Assembly: GCF_000377785.1 (NCBI RefSeq)
Contig: NZ_KB898730.1
Span: 117,098 to 181,097, forward strand
Direction of reading: 5' to 3'
DNA length: 64,000 bases
From: Thioalkalivibrio sp. ALJ24
Lineage (GTDB): Bacteria; Pseudomonadota; Gammaproteobacteria; Ectothiorhodospirales; Ectothiorhodospiraceae
Shown: in pieces, positions 27,195 to 35,259 of the stretch
Layout of the letters: each line of letters starts with the position of its first letter
Position numbering within the stretch: position 1 is the first letter of the stretch
Made by a program: the position numbers and the translations under genes
The notes under the pieces: generated by a model
The model's database searches: none
What the model was told of the DNA's origin: nothing
Seen by the model: the letters and a program-made list of their open reading frames with translations, nothing else

Positions 27195-29896
27195 GGCGCC
27201 ACAACCCTGTAGCCGATGTCCTGCATGAGTCTGTCGAGATACGGACGGATCGCCTTTCGGTAACGGACGGGATCGAACGCGGAGGGAGCACCCCAGGGCT
27301 CCTCGCCGTAGCTCCAGTGGCCGAGATGCGTGTTGATGATCGTGGCGGGACAGCCCTGAGCGGTGAGATAGCTGCGCAAAAGGTGACGGCCGGCGTTGTC
27401 GAGTGGCCAGGCGGCGGGGAGCACGCGATTGCATTCCTCACGCAGACGTCTGCCCGTCAGTTCCACGGGGACCCAGGTCGTCGGATCCTCGGGATCCCCG
27501 GCGTCCAGAAAAAAACAGGTGGAGCGAAGCGCCAGTTCATACTGATCGCTCTGATATGCGCTCCGATCCCGGTGCTTGGTGGCGGGGCAGGTGAGGCTCG
27601 TGGGCAGCCCTGGAAACGTGGTGAAAAGGACGACCAGGTGCTCCATGTAGGCCTCGATCTGCTGGATCACCTCGGGCGGTAGCACCACGAGTCGGGCATG
27701 GGACCCATCCGACCGGTCCTTCTCCTGCAGGGCGATGGTCCCGGTGGCGTGGTGCCGGGCCGAAAGGTCCGGGACCGGCGTCCGGATGGCGCGACCGCCC
27801 ACCGCCAGGGTCAGTCCGAGGGCGGTGTACGCCGTCATCAGGTTGTGCGCGTTCAACCAACCCGCCGCATCGCGACGGTGGGGCGGGCTTTGGCTGTGGA
27901 GTCTGCCGCTGAGTTCAGCAATCAGATCCGAAATGGATTCGGCCCGAGGTAACCGATCATTCCCTGTCCAGCTCTCCGGGATGGCGGTGCCTGGCGCGCG
28001 GTAGTTCCAGAGTCTTTCGTACGAGTGGTCGCGTTCTTCATCCAGTCCGCTACCGGCGAGCGCCGTTTCCAGATGCTCATGGTAGATACGCGCCAGCTCA
28101 CCACGTTCCCACGCCGTGTAGAAATGGTGGGTCCGGGCGAGCGGGTCATCGGTCCCGAATAGCAGGGCCGGCGCAAGATGCTGACCTTCCTCGGTCCAGG
28201 CGAACCAGCTTGGCATGATGGTGGCCAGATTTTTGAACTGACGCCATCGTGGTTCCACCCCGGCCTGTTTCAGACGCGGGACGATGTGACTGTCCCACAG
28301 TTTCTCGTACGTGCTTTCGTTGTGGGTGAAGTGCCGTTGGGTCTTTCGATCGTAGGGCATGCGGTTGAGGTGCTGGCCAACCCCGAGGATGTCCTCGAAG
28401 ACAACGCGGGGCCAGTGTTCGATCGCCTGCTTTCGCTCTTCCTGGGCGAGTGGATGTCGGGGCGGAGGGTTGTAGGGCCGCATCCACATCCGGTAACCGG
28501 GGTTGTACGCCAGCTCGAACTCCGCCGGCAGTTGGCTTATGCCGGCGACGCACCGGGTTCTCCTGACGGTATCGGGCGGGGACCCGGTGACGAGGGCGAT
28601 CGCCGCGAGCAACACCGTTTCGCGACGTTTGTTCCGCTCCTCGCGGCGGCTTGTCGGCTCGTCGTGCGGCCCATCAACGGAGACCTCGGAAAAAACTGCT
28701 TCGAGGGTTTGAAGAATCCGGTGGAGCTGGGTAAGCCGGATCCGTCGGAGCTCAACACGAAAGCGCTGGCTTTCCATCGCGATGCGCCGGCCTATGCTCC
28801 GCGCCCGGGCATAGACCGATCCCAGAGGCGGAAGATCCTTCAGATCGAGCGATGCCCGATCCTTACCCGGTTCATGGCCGAGTATGGCCTCGAACGTGAT
28901 CTCGGCGCCTTCATCAACCTCATACTCTTCCGGCGCGAGTCCGCTGGCGAGCAGCTCGTTCTGATGATCCTCGCTTGGAACGTGGCGGTTTGTCCGGTAT
29001 TCGTCGGTACCCCAGCTTGACTGGAGAAACCGTGGATCGCTGTGATACCAGAAACCATGATGGTCCGGCCCCATGACGTCCCACGGGCGTTTTGAGCCTG
29101 TTCCGCGCCCTCCTGATCCGCCGGTCCGGGTCCTTTCTGAGATGGCTCGGAAGGGCAGGTCGTGCGCCACGGCCATGATTTCGGCCAGGTAGCCGCAGTC
29201 GCGCGCCAGTCGGGTGTGGGGCTCGTCGGTGCGCTGCCCGCGTTTTCGGGGCGGAGCCTCTTCCTTGATCTCGAGAAGCGTTTCCGCGAATGCCTGGGGA
29301 TTCTCCCGCACGTGACGGACCTTGAGCATCAGCCAGCGGGCCTCAGCTTGATGGGACCGACGCACCGCCCTGCTTGCATTAGACAGATGGTCCTGTCGTC
29401 GGGGGCGCACCCCTCTCAAGTGCAGCAGGATGTGGGCAGCCAGCAGATGGGCCTGGGTCCACCGATAGGTCTCGATCTCGTCCCCTGCTTCTTCGTGATG
29501 GACGAACCAAAGTGCGCACCAGATCGGATTGCTTGTGACATGCCCATTGACTGGAGCTCGCACTTTTCCTTCAGAAACGATCCCGTGCTTCAGGTGCGTA
29601 GCAACCGACCACAGGGGATCTTCGTCAGGAATTGCTCCGATGGCCTCGTGCCACTCGCGCATATCGCGTATTGCGCCGCTTCCTTCGTTTCTAGGAAGGA
29701 GTTCCTGAACGTGGGGAAGCAGGTCGCCGAGGTTTTGCGCGATTGGACGTAAGCCGACCAGTGAATTGGGGATCTGTATAAGGGGCCGGACGCGCTCGAT
29801 CAGGCTTTCCGGGTCAGGAGAATGGTTCCGTCGCAGGGCCTCCAGGAGATGGTGGTCCTGCCGGTCGGAGAGGCGGACCCTTTTACTTCCCGCCAT
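27191..29896 (-). CDS. Large tyrosine recombinase/integrase, GmtZ-like
   Basis: 901 aa. Start MAGSKRVRL at 29896 overlaps the stop of the small upstream gene by 14 nt; the open frame extends 65 codons further up but only through the other gene. The last 200 residues carry a divergent tyrosine-recombinase domain: LTLAVGGRAIRTPV (first Arg, about 700), GRHLLRSYL (HxxR, about 836), LGHWSYGEEPW and a downstream Tyr in FDPVRYRKAI. The first 650 residues are not recognisable. Its stop overlaps the start of the second recombinase. Two large recombinases plus a small HTH protein in one overlapping operon match the GMT arrangement as I recall it; which of the two is GmtZ and which GmtY is my assignment by order and size. 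Confidence 0.75.
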   Translation of the reverse strand: MAGSKRVRLSDRQDHHLLEALRRNHSPDPESLIERVRPLIQIPNSLVGLRPIAQNLGDLLPHVQELLPRNEGSGAIRDMREWHEAIGAIPDEDPLWSVATHLKHGIVSEGKVRAPVNGHVTSNPIWCALWFVHHEEAGDEIETYRWTQAHLLAAHILLHLRGVRPRRQDHLSNASRAVRRSHQAEARWLMLKVRHVRENPQAFAETLLEIKEEAPPRKRGQRTDEPHTRLARDCGYLAEIMAVAHDLPFRAISERTRTGGSGGRGTGSKRPWDVMGPDHHGFWYHSDPRFLQSSWGTDEYRTNRHVPSEDHQNELLASGLAPEEYEVDEGAEITFEAILGHEPGKDRASLDLKDLPPLGSVYARARSIGRRIAMESQRFRVELRRIRLTQLHRILQTLEAVFSEVSVDGPHDEPTSRREERNKRRETVLLAAIALVTGSPPDTVRRTRCVAGISQLPAEFELAYNPGYRMWMRPYNPPPRHPLAQEERKQAIEHWPRVVFEDILGVGQHLNRMPYDRKTQRHFTHNESTYEKLWDSHIVPRLKQAGVEPRWRQFKNLATIMPSWFAWTEEGQHLAPALLFGTDDPLARTHHFYTAWERGELARIYHEHLETALAGSGLDEERDHSYERLWNYRAPGTAIPESWTGNDRLPRAESISDLIAELSGRLHSQSPPHRRDAAGWLNAHNLMTAYTALGLTLAVGGRAIRTPVPDLSARHHATGTIALQEKDRSDGSHARLVVLPPEVIQQIEAYMEHLVVLFTTFPGLPTSLTCPATKHRDRSAYQSDQYELALRSTCFFLDAGDPEDPTTWVPVELTGRRLREECNRVLPAAWPLDNAGRHLLRSYLTAQGCPATIINTHLGHWSYGEEPWGAPSAFDPVRYRKAIRPYLDRLMQDIGYRVVAP

Positions 29897-30377
29897 GGCG
29901 GTACCGATCTCTGCAGTGGGTTTTGTATGTGGACAGCGATACACCGAGGAAGCGCGCGATCTCAGGTTGGGTCGGCTGCCTACCCAACATGATCGGGAGT
30001 ACTCCATCCGTATGTGCGGTCTGCCACCGTTTCGGTAGCTCCGCACTACCTGAATGTTCGACGGTCGGGACGAGTAGATCGTCGACCGCATGCCTCAGAT
30101 CGCTATCGGAGTCGGGAGCACTCAGGACAGGGATTTGCTCGTCCGCCGACAGGCACGCTTTCGCGACGCTGAGGCTTGGTATGCCGGCGACCGGACGGTA
30201 GACACTCTTCCCGTGGGCGGTGTCCGGCACGGCGATGATGGGGCGCTGAATGAGGAGTTCCTTCACCGCGTCGGCCGTGAGGCTGGGCGCAACAGGTATG
30301 GGAAGGCGCATCGTCACCGGGTCGTCCAGCAGCTCGCCTACAGGCACTCGGATCCATCGTGGCAGGGGGCTTGGCAT
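29883..30377 (-). CDS. Small HTH protein, GmtX-like, first gene of recombinase trio
   Basis: 164 aa from ATG 30377, preceded by GAGGG. The C-terminus holds a helix-turn-helix (PTQPEIARFLGVSLSTYKTHC, about residues 137-157), suggesting DNA binding. The central part (RPIIAVPDTAHGKSVYRPV, about residues 44-62) is not recognised. Its TAA lies inside the start of the 901-aa recombinase gene. It is probably the accessory or directionality factor of the trio, or its transcriptional regulator. Size and position are as expected for GmtX; the identification is by context and not by a strong signature. Confidence 0.6.
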   Translation of the reverse strand: MPSPLPRWIRVPVGELLDDPVTMRLPIPVAPSLTADAVKELLIQRPIIAVPDTAHGKSVYRPVAGIPSLSVAKACLSADEQIPVLSAPDSDSDLRHAVDDLLVPTVEHSGSAELPKRWQTAHTDGVLPIMLGRQPTQPEIARFLGVSLSTYKTHCRDRYRHGGK

Positions 30378-30754
30378 AGCGCCCTCGTAGCGATCAGGTG
30401 GTGCTCAGTCTGTCAGGTCAGAATGCGGCTAGCAACGCGATGGCCCTAGAGCCTTTACGAAAACAGAATTGTGGGTTTCTGTGTGACGCAGGATGACCCT
30501 AAATTCCAATAAAGTCGATTATGGCGAGCGTTTTGGGGCTTGTGGGGCGGGGGAGTCAGGGGCTTCCACGGACCATGTCAAGGTGGTGCCGGTGCCGAGG
30601 TGGAAGAGCAGAAGTGAGTACCACCGTGTTGGGCCTTAACGGTCGTTCGATGACTCCGAGGGCGGGTGGCCATCTCTGCCACGCCGCTCCAGAAATTCCT
30701 CTGAGCGGCGCTTCCGGGGCGTCCAGGCTCACCGGCGCGTGCCGGACCCCGCGA
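30378..30754. other. Intergenic region at the outer end of the recombinase trio
   Basis: 377 bp between the trio's first gene (leaving leftward) and the 3' end of the PsiE-like gene. It should contain the trio's promoter and perhaps one end of the mobile unit. A patch of lower GC (about 30462-30515, CGAAAACAGAATTGTGGGTT onward) is the likeliest promoter or end region. I find no convincing inverted repeat or gene in it. Confidence 0.4.
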
Positions 30755-31168
30755 TCAGTCACGCCCTTCTTCGTCCAAACCAAACCAGCCTTCGCACATG
30801 CGCAGGATGAAGACCCCGAGCGTGAGTACGAAGATCGCACCAACCAGAGTCAGGATCTGCGGGTTCTCCATGTATTTGGCGTCCACCACGAGCACCCGCG
30901 TCAGCGCGGTGATCCCGATGTAGACCAGAAAACGCACCGACAACCGGTTGGTCTTGAAGTAGATCGCCACCATCGCGGCGACCTCGATCAGCAGGAACAG
31001 CATCAGTACATCGCCGAGATCCGGGCCGCCCTTGTCGATTACCTCGCCCACTTCGATGATCGTCGCCCACAGGACGCCGAAGCTGGCCAGGAAAAGCAGT
31101 CCTAGCTGGAAGGTTTCGGCCATCTTGATTCCGGCCAGCTTGCTCAATGAAGTGATCTTGTCCGACAT
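30755..31168 (-). CDS. PsiE-like (phosphate-starvation-inducible family) inner-membrane protein
   Basis: 137 aa with four predicted transmembrane helices (near residues 18-38, 50-70, 80-98 and 106-128). The start MSDKITSLSKL at 31168 has GGAGG upstream (AGGAGGCGGACCGGCCATG). The pattern of short polar loops and NRLSVRFLVYIGITALTR between helices 2 and 3 is characteristic of PsiE-type proteins. Role not established. It begins what looks like normal chromosome right of the recombinase trio. Confidence 0.75.
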   Translation of the reverse strand: MSDKITSLSKLAGIKMAETFQLGLLFLASFGVLWATIIEVGEVIDKGGPDLGDVLMLFLLIEVAAMVAIYFKTNRLSVRFLVYIGITALTRVLVVDAKYMENPQILTLVGAIFVLTLGVFILRMCEGWFGLDEEGRD

Positions 31169-31587
31169 GGCCGGTCCGCCTCCTGCTACATGTGCCTCGC
31201 TGGGTGTCACAACCCGCCTGCTTGTGCGAAACCGAGGGCGGCGAGAAGGCGCCAGAGCTGCCCGGATCCACCGGGGGAATATAGTCGAAGCGGGTCAATT
31301 CTGTAGGGGGCAGACGACGGGACATCCCGACGGGTTGGCCAAGGGAGGCCTCAGCGGCCGGGGTCCGGTTCGTCTTCCCGTTGGCATCTGCCGGCTCGGG
31401 CGCTGGCACAGCTGCACCCCTCGTCACCGGGCGCGCTTCGGGCGAAGGCCCCGGCAAGCCGCGCCCGTCACGGCTTTCGTGGTAGTCGGGTATGCCGTCA
31501 TTCCGCGCGGCCTTGCCGAGATTCGGGCCATGGCGGACGATGGTCATTTCGCAACACCACGAGGTCGCCAGTGCCGGGAGCGGCGGA
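31169..31587. other. Intergenic region, no gene supported
   Basis: About 420 bp of GC-rich DNA between the divergent PsiE-like gene and a + strand membrane-protein gene. Open frames exist on both strands but lack ribosome sites and protein-like composition. It may carry both promoters. I see no stem-loop or repeat of note. Confidence 0.4.
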
Positions 31588-32370
31588 ATGACGGGGACGC
31601 GCCCGAACACCATGCGATCTCTGCTGCTGATTCTCGCGGCTGCAGGTGTGCTCGGCGGGAGTGTTCGGCTCCTTCCGGTCCTGCCGTGCTGGCTGGTGAT
31701 CCTGCCGATGGCCGTGGTGGCCGGTGTGATCGGGCACGGGCTGTTCGAGTTCCGAAAGACGCGTCGGCGGGCCTGGGCGCGGCAGTACCTGCGAGAGGAT
31801 GGAGCCCTCGCCCGGTGGGTTCGGCCCGGGTTGCTCATGCGCTTTGTCAGTGCCGGGGGTGGGTTCTTCCTCGCGATTCTGTTGCTGGTCCAGCTTCATC
31901 GCTGGGCGATCCCTCAATGGGGCCTCCTCGCGCTCAATATCCCGGTGTTCCTGTTTCTGGCCGTATGGGCGCGGCGACGGCTGGAACCCGAGGTTCGTCC
32001 CCAATGGCTCGAGCCGCTCTCGAGGGTTCTGGCCGTGCGTCTGAACGTCGCGATCCTGACGCCTTTCCTGGTGATTCTGGATCTCTTTGCCGAGCAGACG
32101 GACTACCGCGGGCAGCCATACGAACGCGTTCTGGAAACGGTGGCGGCTTCGCCCGGCTGGAACTGTCATCTACTGGACCCCGTCCTGCGGGCCATCGTCT
32201 ACGTAACGGAACTGAGCTACTGGGCCATGCAGAACCTGGTGGGCAGCGTCGAGACCGGAGGGTCATGGGTGGTGGTGGCCTGGATCCTGCTCTTCCTGGC
32301 CAGCCTGGGTGCGGCCTGGACGTGGTCGCGGCTGTTGATGGGACTGTGTTACTTCGCAGAAGGAAGGTAG
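31588..32370 (+). CDS. Multi-pass membrane protein of unknown function
   Basis: 260 aa from ATG 31588 (GGGAG upstream); an ATG at 31612 is an alternative start. Four to six hydrophobic segments are present (for example LLLILAAAGVLGGSVRLL, WLVILPMAVVAGVIGHGL, FLAILLLVQL, LLALNIPVFLFLAVW), with a final helix near the C-terminus. A conserved-looking loop carries LDLFAEQTDYRGQPYERVL. No family recognised. It is followed 3 nt later by the next gene, so the two are one operon. Confidence 0.65.
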   Translation: MTGTRPNTMRSLLLILAAAGVLGGSVRLLPVLPCWLVILPMAVVAGVIGHGLFEFRKTRRRAWARQYLREDGALARWVRPGLLMRFVSAGGGFFLAILLLVQLHRWAIPQWGLLALNIPVFLFLAVWARRRLEPEVRPQWLEPLSRVLAVRLNVAILTPFLVILDLFAEQTDYRGQPYERVLETVAASPGWNCHLLDPVLRAIVYVTELSYWAMQNLVGSVETGGSWVVVAWILLFLASLGAAWTWSRLLMGLCYFAEGR

Positions 32371-32373
32371 AGG

Positions 32374-33603
32374 ATGGATGAGCGGGCATGGGAAGAATGC
32401 GGCACGACGGAGGAGCAGGACTCCGCCGGCGCCGAAACCGAGTCGGAATCCCCCGAGGAACCGACGGCGCCGACGGAGCACGATGCTCGAAGCCGGAGAA
32501 TCAGTCTCATCCTGGGGGCCTTCTTTGCGGTGATCGCCGTTGGTCTTCTGGCCCTCGTGGTGCCGGGAATCGACGAGGCCCTGGAATCGAAGACCCTGAC
32601 GGTGGTCGTCGGTGGGGCCGCATGGGAAATCGAAGGCGAAGAAGCGGTCGATCGGGTGCGTGCGAAAGCCGGCGCGAGCCTTGAATCCGAGCAGGCCCGG
32701 ATTCGACGGGTCCTGCAGCATGAGTACCACACCGGCGTGGACCGGGCCTTCGAGGCCGCGATCGATCAAGTTCCGGCGTTCGTTGATGAATACCACTCGT
32801 TCGGCGGCTGGGCCACACGAATGTCACTGCCTTTCTTTGGTGATCTCGACGAGTATCTGGATGAACAGGCGCAGACCTTGTTGGAGGAAGAATCCCGGAT
32901 CCAGGAACACCTGGATCGGGCGGACCGTCACCTCCGAGAACAGGTGCTGCCCGCAGAAATCGCGAAATCGGGAGCACGCCTCACGGATCACCTTGCGGAC
33001 GTACTGGATCGGGAGCCGTCGGCCACCCGCGTCGATGAACAGGTCGAAGCAGACGTTGAGTTGTCGGGACTGTCGGCGCAGCTTGAGCAGTGGGTCAGTG
33101 AGGACCTCGAACGGCTTTCGCAGAGTGGTGCTTGGGTATCGGGGAAAACCCTCGTAGCCACGTCCGCGGCGGGTGCCATGCCCCTGAGGCAGCGCGTGCT
33201 GCGGCGTTCATCGACGGTACAGGCTTTGCGTGCCGGCGGCATCAAGGCGGCTGCACGTGGGATGAGAGCCCCGGCTGCGCGCATTGCCGCGCAAACGGGC
33301 GCGGCGACCCTTGCCACTGTCAAAACCGGGCCGATGGCGGGTGTAGTGGGGGGTACGGTCTTCGTGCTCGCGACCGGCGCCGAGGGTGTCCAGGCATACC
33401 GGCAGGAGCAGGTGAGGGCAGCGGAACTCACCCGGGAACTGGAATGGGCGTTGCTCGCGGAACGGGAGGCCGTGAAATGCCGGGCAAGTGAGTCAATGGA
33501 TGGATATCTGGATGCCGTTCTCGATGCATGGGGCGAGCAGGTGGGGGAGCATTCGCGGGTTTCGACGGACACCGGTTCATTCCGGATCTTTGGTGGGTCG
33601 TGA
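32374..33603 (+). CDS. Single-span membrane protein with coiled, glycine/alanine-rich domain
   Basis: 409 aa. An acidic cytoplasmic N-terminus (residues 1-40) is followed by one transmembrane helix (about 45-65, LILGAFFAVIAVGLLALVV). Then comes a long charged helical region that probably lies outside the cytoplasm, and an alanine/glycine-rich stretch near residues 275-345 that could form membrane-associated helices (GPMAGVVGGTVFVLATGAEG). The start lies 3 nt after the preceding stop. No homologous family recognised. The pair may form an envelope complex. Confidence 0.65.
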   Translation: MDERAWEECGTTEEQDSAGAETESESPEEPTAPTEHDARSRRISLILGAFFAVIAVGLLALVVPGIDEALESKTLTVVVGGAAWEIEGEEAVDRVRAKAGASLESEQARIRRVLQHEYHTGVDRAFEAAIDQVPAFVDEYHSFGGWATRMSLPFFGDLDEYLDEQAQTLLEEESRIQEHLDRADRHLREQVLPAEIAKSGARLTDHLADVLDREPSATRVDEQVEADVELSGLSAQLEQWVSEDLERLSQSGAWVSGKTLVATSAAGAMPLRQRVLRRSSTVQALRAGGIKAAARGMRAPAARIAAQTGAATLATVKTGPMAGVVGGTVFVLATGAEGVQAYRQEQVRAAELTRELEWALLAEREAVKCRASESMDGYLDAVLDAWGEQVGEHSRVSTDTGSFRIFGGS

Positions 33604-33800
33604 AGGATTGCGCGGACTGCGGGCCGGTGAATCAGACCTGATCCTGCATTTGCTCCTGATCGAGCGTCGATTGGCATTGCGGGCGGACCTCGAGAACGTC
33701 GGCCCCAATTCGGAGTTCCACGCGGTCCGCAGGCATATCCCGGTAACGGGCAGCTCGGAATGTCGCAGCCGACGATCCTGTCCTGAAGCGTAAATTGCGA

Positions 33801-33959
33801 TCAGTGTCCCTCTACCAGAGGATCGCCTCCGAGGTGTTCGTGCAACGCCTTCTATTCGCGCAGTACCCCAAGGATCTGCTTGAACTCGCCTTCGGGCAGC
33901 AGGACGACCCGGGAGTCGTTTTTGACGCGAACGAACGAGGGGTGGGGCTGCAGGCTCAT
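33801..33959 (-). pseudogene. Second copy of the small orphan gene at 15132-15410, with its own amber codon
   Basis: ATG 33959 reads FVRVKNDSRVVLLPEGEF then ILGVLRE and reaches TAG 33852; the frame then continues KALHEHLGGDPLVEGH to TGA 33801. Residues on both sides of the stop match the copy near 15132-15410 (FVRIDDGSRVVLLHEIEF; YEALRDHLGGDPLV). The two ambers fall at adjacent alignment columns: here at the codon that reads TAC (Tyr) in copy 1. Confidence 0.6.
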
Positions 33960-34070
33960 GCGATGACCGGTGCCCGGGCCCGCGACCTGGAGGCCGACCT
34001 GGAACGAGTCCGGGCGTGGGTTTAGGCCGGTGTCGTAACCCTCACAACGCTGGAAAAAACTGCGGTCTGA
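33945..34070 (+). pseudogene. Fragment of a CDKN3-like phosphatase gene
   Basis: The frame reads LQAHAMTGARARDLEADLERVRAWV, a TAG, then AGVVTLTTLEKTAV and TGA. This matches residues 34-70 of the intact phosphatase at 16995 (QAHAMTGAWARDLEADLNRIRAW, then AGVVTLTTLEEL). The active-site half is absent. Nucleotide identity is also high across the shared stretch, so this is a decayed duplicate, not convergence. Confidence 0.8.
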
Positions 34071-34185
34071 GTTGCGGGTAGGTATCAGGTCCTCGGCTGT
34101 CTGCGTGTCCGACAGGCGGGCCAGCGACAGTGGGGATGCCCAGAGCTGGTGGCAGCCACGATCTCGGCACGCGAGAGCCGAAACA

Positions 34186-34249
34186 CCCGGGCAGTGCGCG
34201 CCTGAGTGGTGTCGATTTCCTTACCTTAACGCGCCTGCCCGGGTTTTTT
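34186..34249 (+). terminator. Rho-independent terminator (possible end of a small RNA)
   Basis: CCCGGGCAG (34186-34194) pairs with CTGCCCGGG (34235-34243), with an inner GCGC/GCGC pair and a loop of about 35 nt, followed by six T (34244-34249). No intact coding gene on the + strand ends just upstream, only the decayed phosphatase fragment. It could therefore end transcription from the membrane-protein operon or from a small RNA in 34080-34250. Confidence 0.65.
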
Positions 34250-34288
34250 GCCCCTGATTGCCTTGAGTGGCTGAGGCAGGAGACCGGA

Positions 34289-35041
34289 TCACTCGGGATC
34301 GAACCCCAGGCAACCTCGCGCTTCCGCCGTCTCCGCACTCCAGGGCAGCCAGATGATCTCCGGTCCCTCAGGACGACACAGCGCCGCGGTGCGCCGCAGC
34401 GCCGAGGCGGCGGCTTCTTCGTAGGTCTTTTCCTTGGTCATCACCGAATAGCCCAGGGTGACCCTGGGCGGGAGCGGGAAGGGGTAGGGCGACCGGAACA
34501 CGCCGATCAGTTCATCCCGGACACGCGCGGCATTCCCGCCCGTGATGCGGTCCAGATCCTCAGGGCTCAGGGCCAGTGCCAGCAGTCGCCTGCGCTGCCA
34601 GGCATCGACCAGGTAGGTTCCAATCCCGATCCGATCCCCGTTTTCCAGTAGCGGGGACCAGAAGATCGGCGTGAAGCTCGCAGCCGGCACGTTGGCGTTC
34701 ATCGGGGTGAATCGGTCCCCATAGGCGTATGCGAGGATTTCGCCGGGTGCTTCCGGTTCTCCGTTCTCTCGGGACACGATCTCCCGGGACGGCATCCGCT
34801 TCCCGGTTCCGCTGGCCAGCCATTCGAAGTTCACGCCGAGTTTTTCCGCGATCTCAAGGAGCCGGCCGTGCTTCGGAAACGATTCCCCCTCCAGCCATTT
34901 GCGGGCGCCCTTGTGGGTCACCTGAAACAGGTGGGCGACCGCCTGCTGGCGGCCTTTGCCCTTGGGCGGTATGCCGATGGCGTCACAGGCCTCGTTGAGG
35001 CGCTGTGCAAAGGCCTCAAGCTCGCTGTCCGGCTCGGCCAT
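34289..35041 (-). CDS. XRE-type helix-turn-helix regulator, phage-repressor-like
   Basis: 250 aa. The N-terminal 70 residues hold a helix-turn-helix (KGRQQAVAHLFQVTHKGARKWLEGESFPKHGRLLEIAEKLGV) of the XRE/Cro-CI class, about residues 29-70. The remainder, including GEILAYAYGDRFTPMN, is unassigned and has no visible S24 peptidase Ser-Lys pair. Start ATG 35041 has GGAGG 9 nt upstream. It is probably a repressor left from a prophage or island; no phage structural genes lie nearby. Confidence 0.75.
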   Translation of the reverse strand: MAEPDSELEAFAQRLNEACDAIGIPPKGKGRQQAVAHLFQVTHKGARKWLEGESFPKHGRLLEIAEKLGVNFEWLASGTGKRMPSREIVSRENGEPEAPGEILAYAYGDRFTPMNANVPAASFTPIFWSPLLENGDRIGIGTYLVDAWQRRRLLALALSPEDLDRITGGNAARVRDELIGVFRSPYPFPLPPRVTLGYSVMTKEKTYEEAAASALRRTAALCRPEGPEIIWLPWSAETAEARGCLGFDPE

Positions 35042-35222
35042 AAGGCCACACCTCCATTACCTCGAAGTTCCGCTGCAGAAGCGCCCGCGAGTGGAGTCGC
35101 AGCAGCGTATGCGGGTGGTCTTCCAGCATCGAAGGGTAGACGCGGAACATCCGGATGTCCGGCGTGATGTACCTGCTGAAGCCGCAAACGGCAAAGAAGC
35201 GCGATCCGACCGCCACTCGCAC
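35016..35222 (-). CDS. Small hypothetical protein overlapping the XRE gene
   Basis: 68 aa from GTG 35222 to TGA 35016, overlapping the start of the XRE gene by 26 nt. It reads as protein (FFAVCGFSRYITPDIRMF, then LHSRALLQRNFEVMEVW) but has no recognisable motif. A frame shadow cannot be excluded. Weakly supported. Confidence 0.3.
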   Translation of the reverse strand: MRVAVGSRFFAVCGFSRYITPDIRMFRVYPSMLEDHPHTLLRLHSRALLQRNFEVMEVWPYGRAGQRA

Positions 35223-35259
35223 CGGATAACCAGCGCGATTGACAACCGCCCTTCGTTCT

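Larger units (their letters stand above)
33604..34288. other. Gap containing duplicated gene remnants and a terminator
   Basis: This 685-bp stretch has no intact large gene. It contains the broken second copies of a small orphan gene (33801-33959) and of the CDKN3-like phosphatase (33945-34070), then a strong hairpin terminator (34186-34249). The first 200 bp hold an open frame with no recognisable content. The remnants show that this was once a copy of the 15-17 kb region. Confidence 0.6.

Noticed and set aside
24087-30377. RIT element (three tyrosine recombinases in a row)
   Set aside because: Only two recombinases are present and the third protein is a small HTH protein without catalytic residues; both recombinases are much longer than RIT enzymes.
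30759-31838. 359-codon - strand frame overlapping the PsiE-like and membrane-protein genes
   Set aside because: Antiparallel or out-of-phase shadow of two better-supported genes; Arg/Pro-rich composition.
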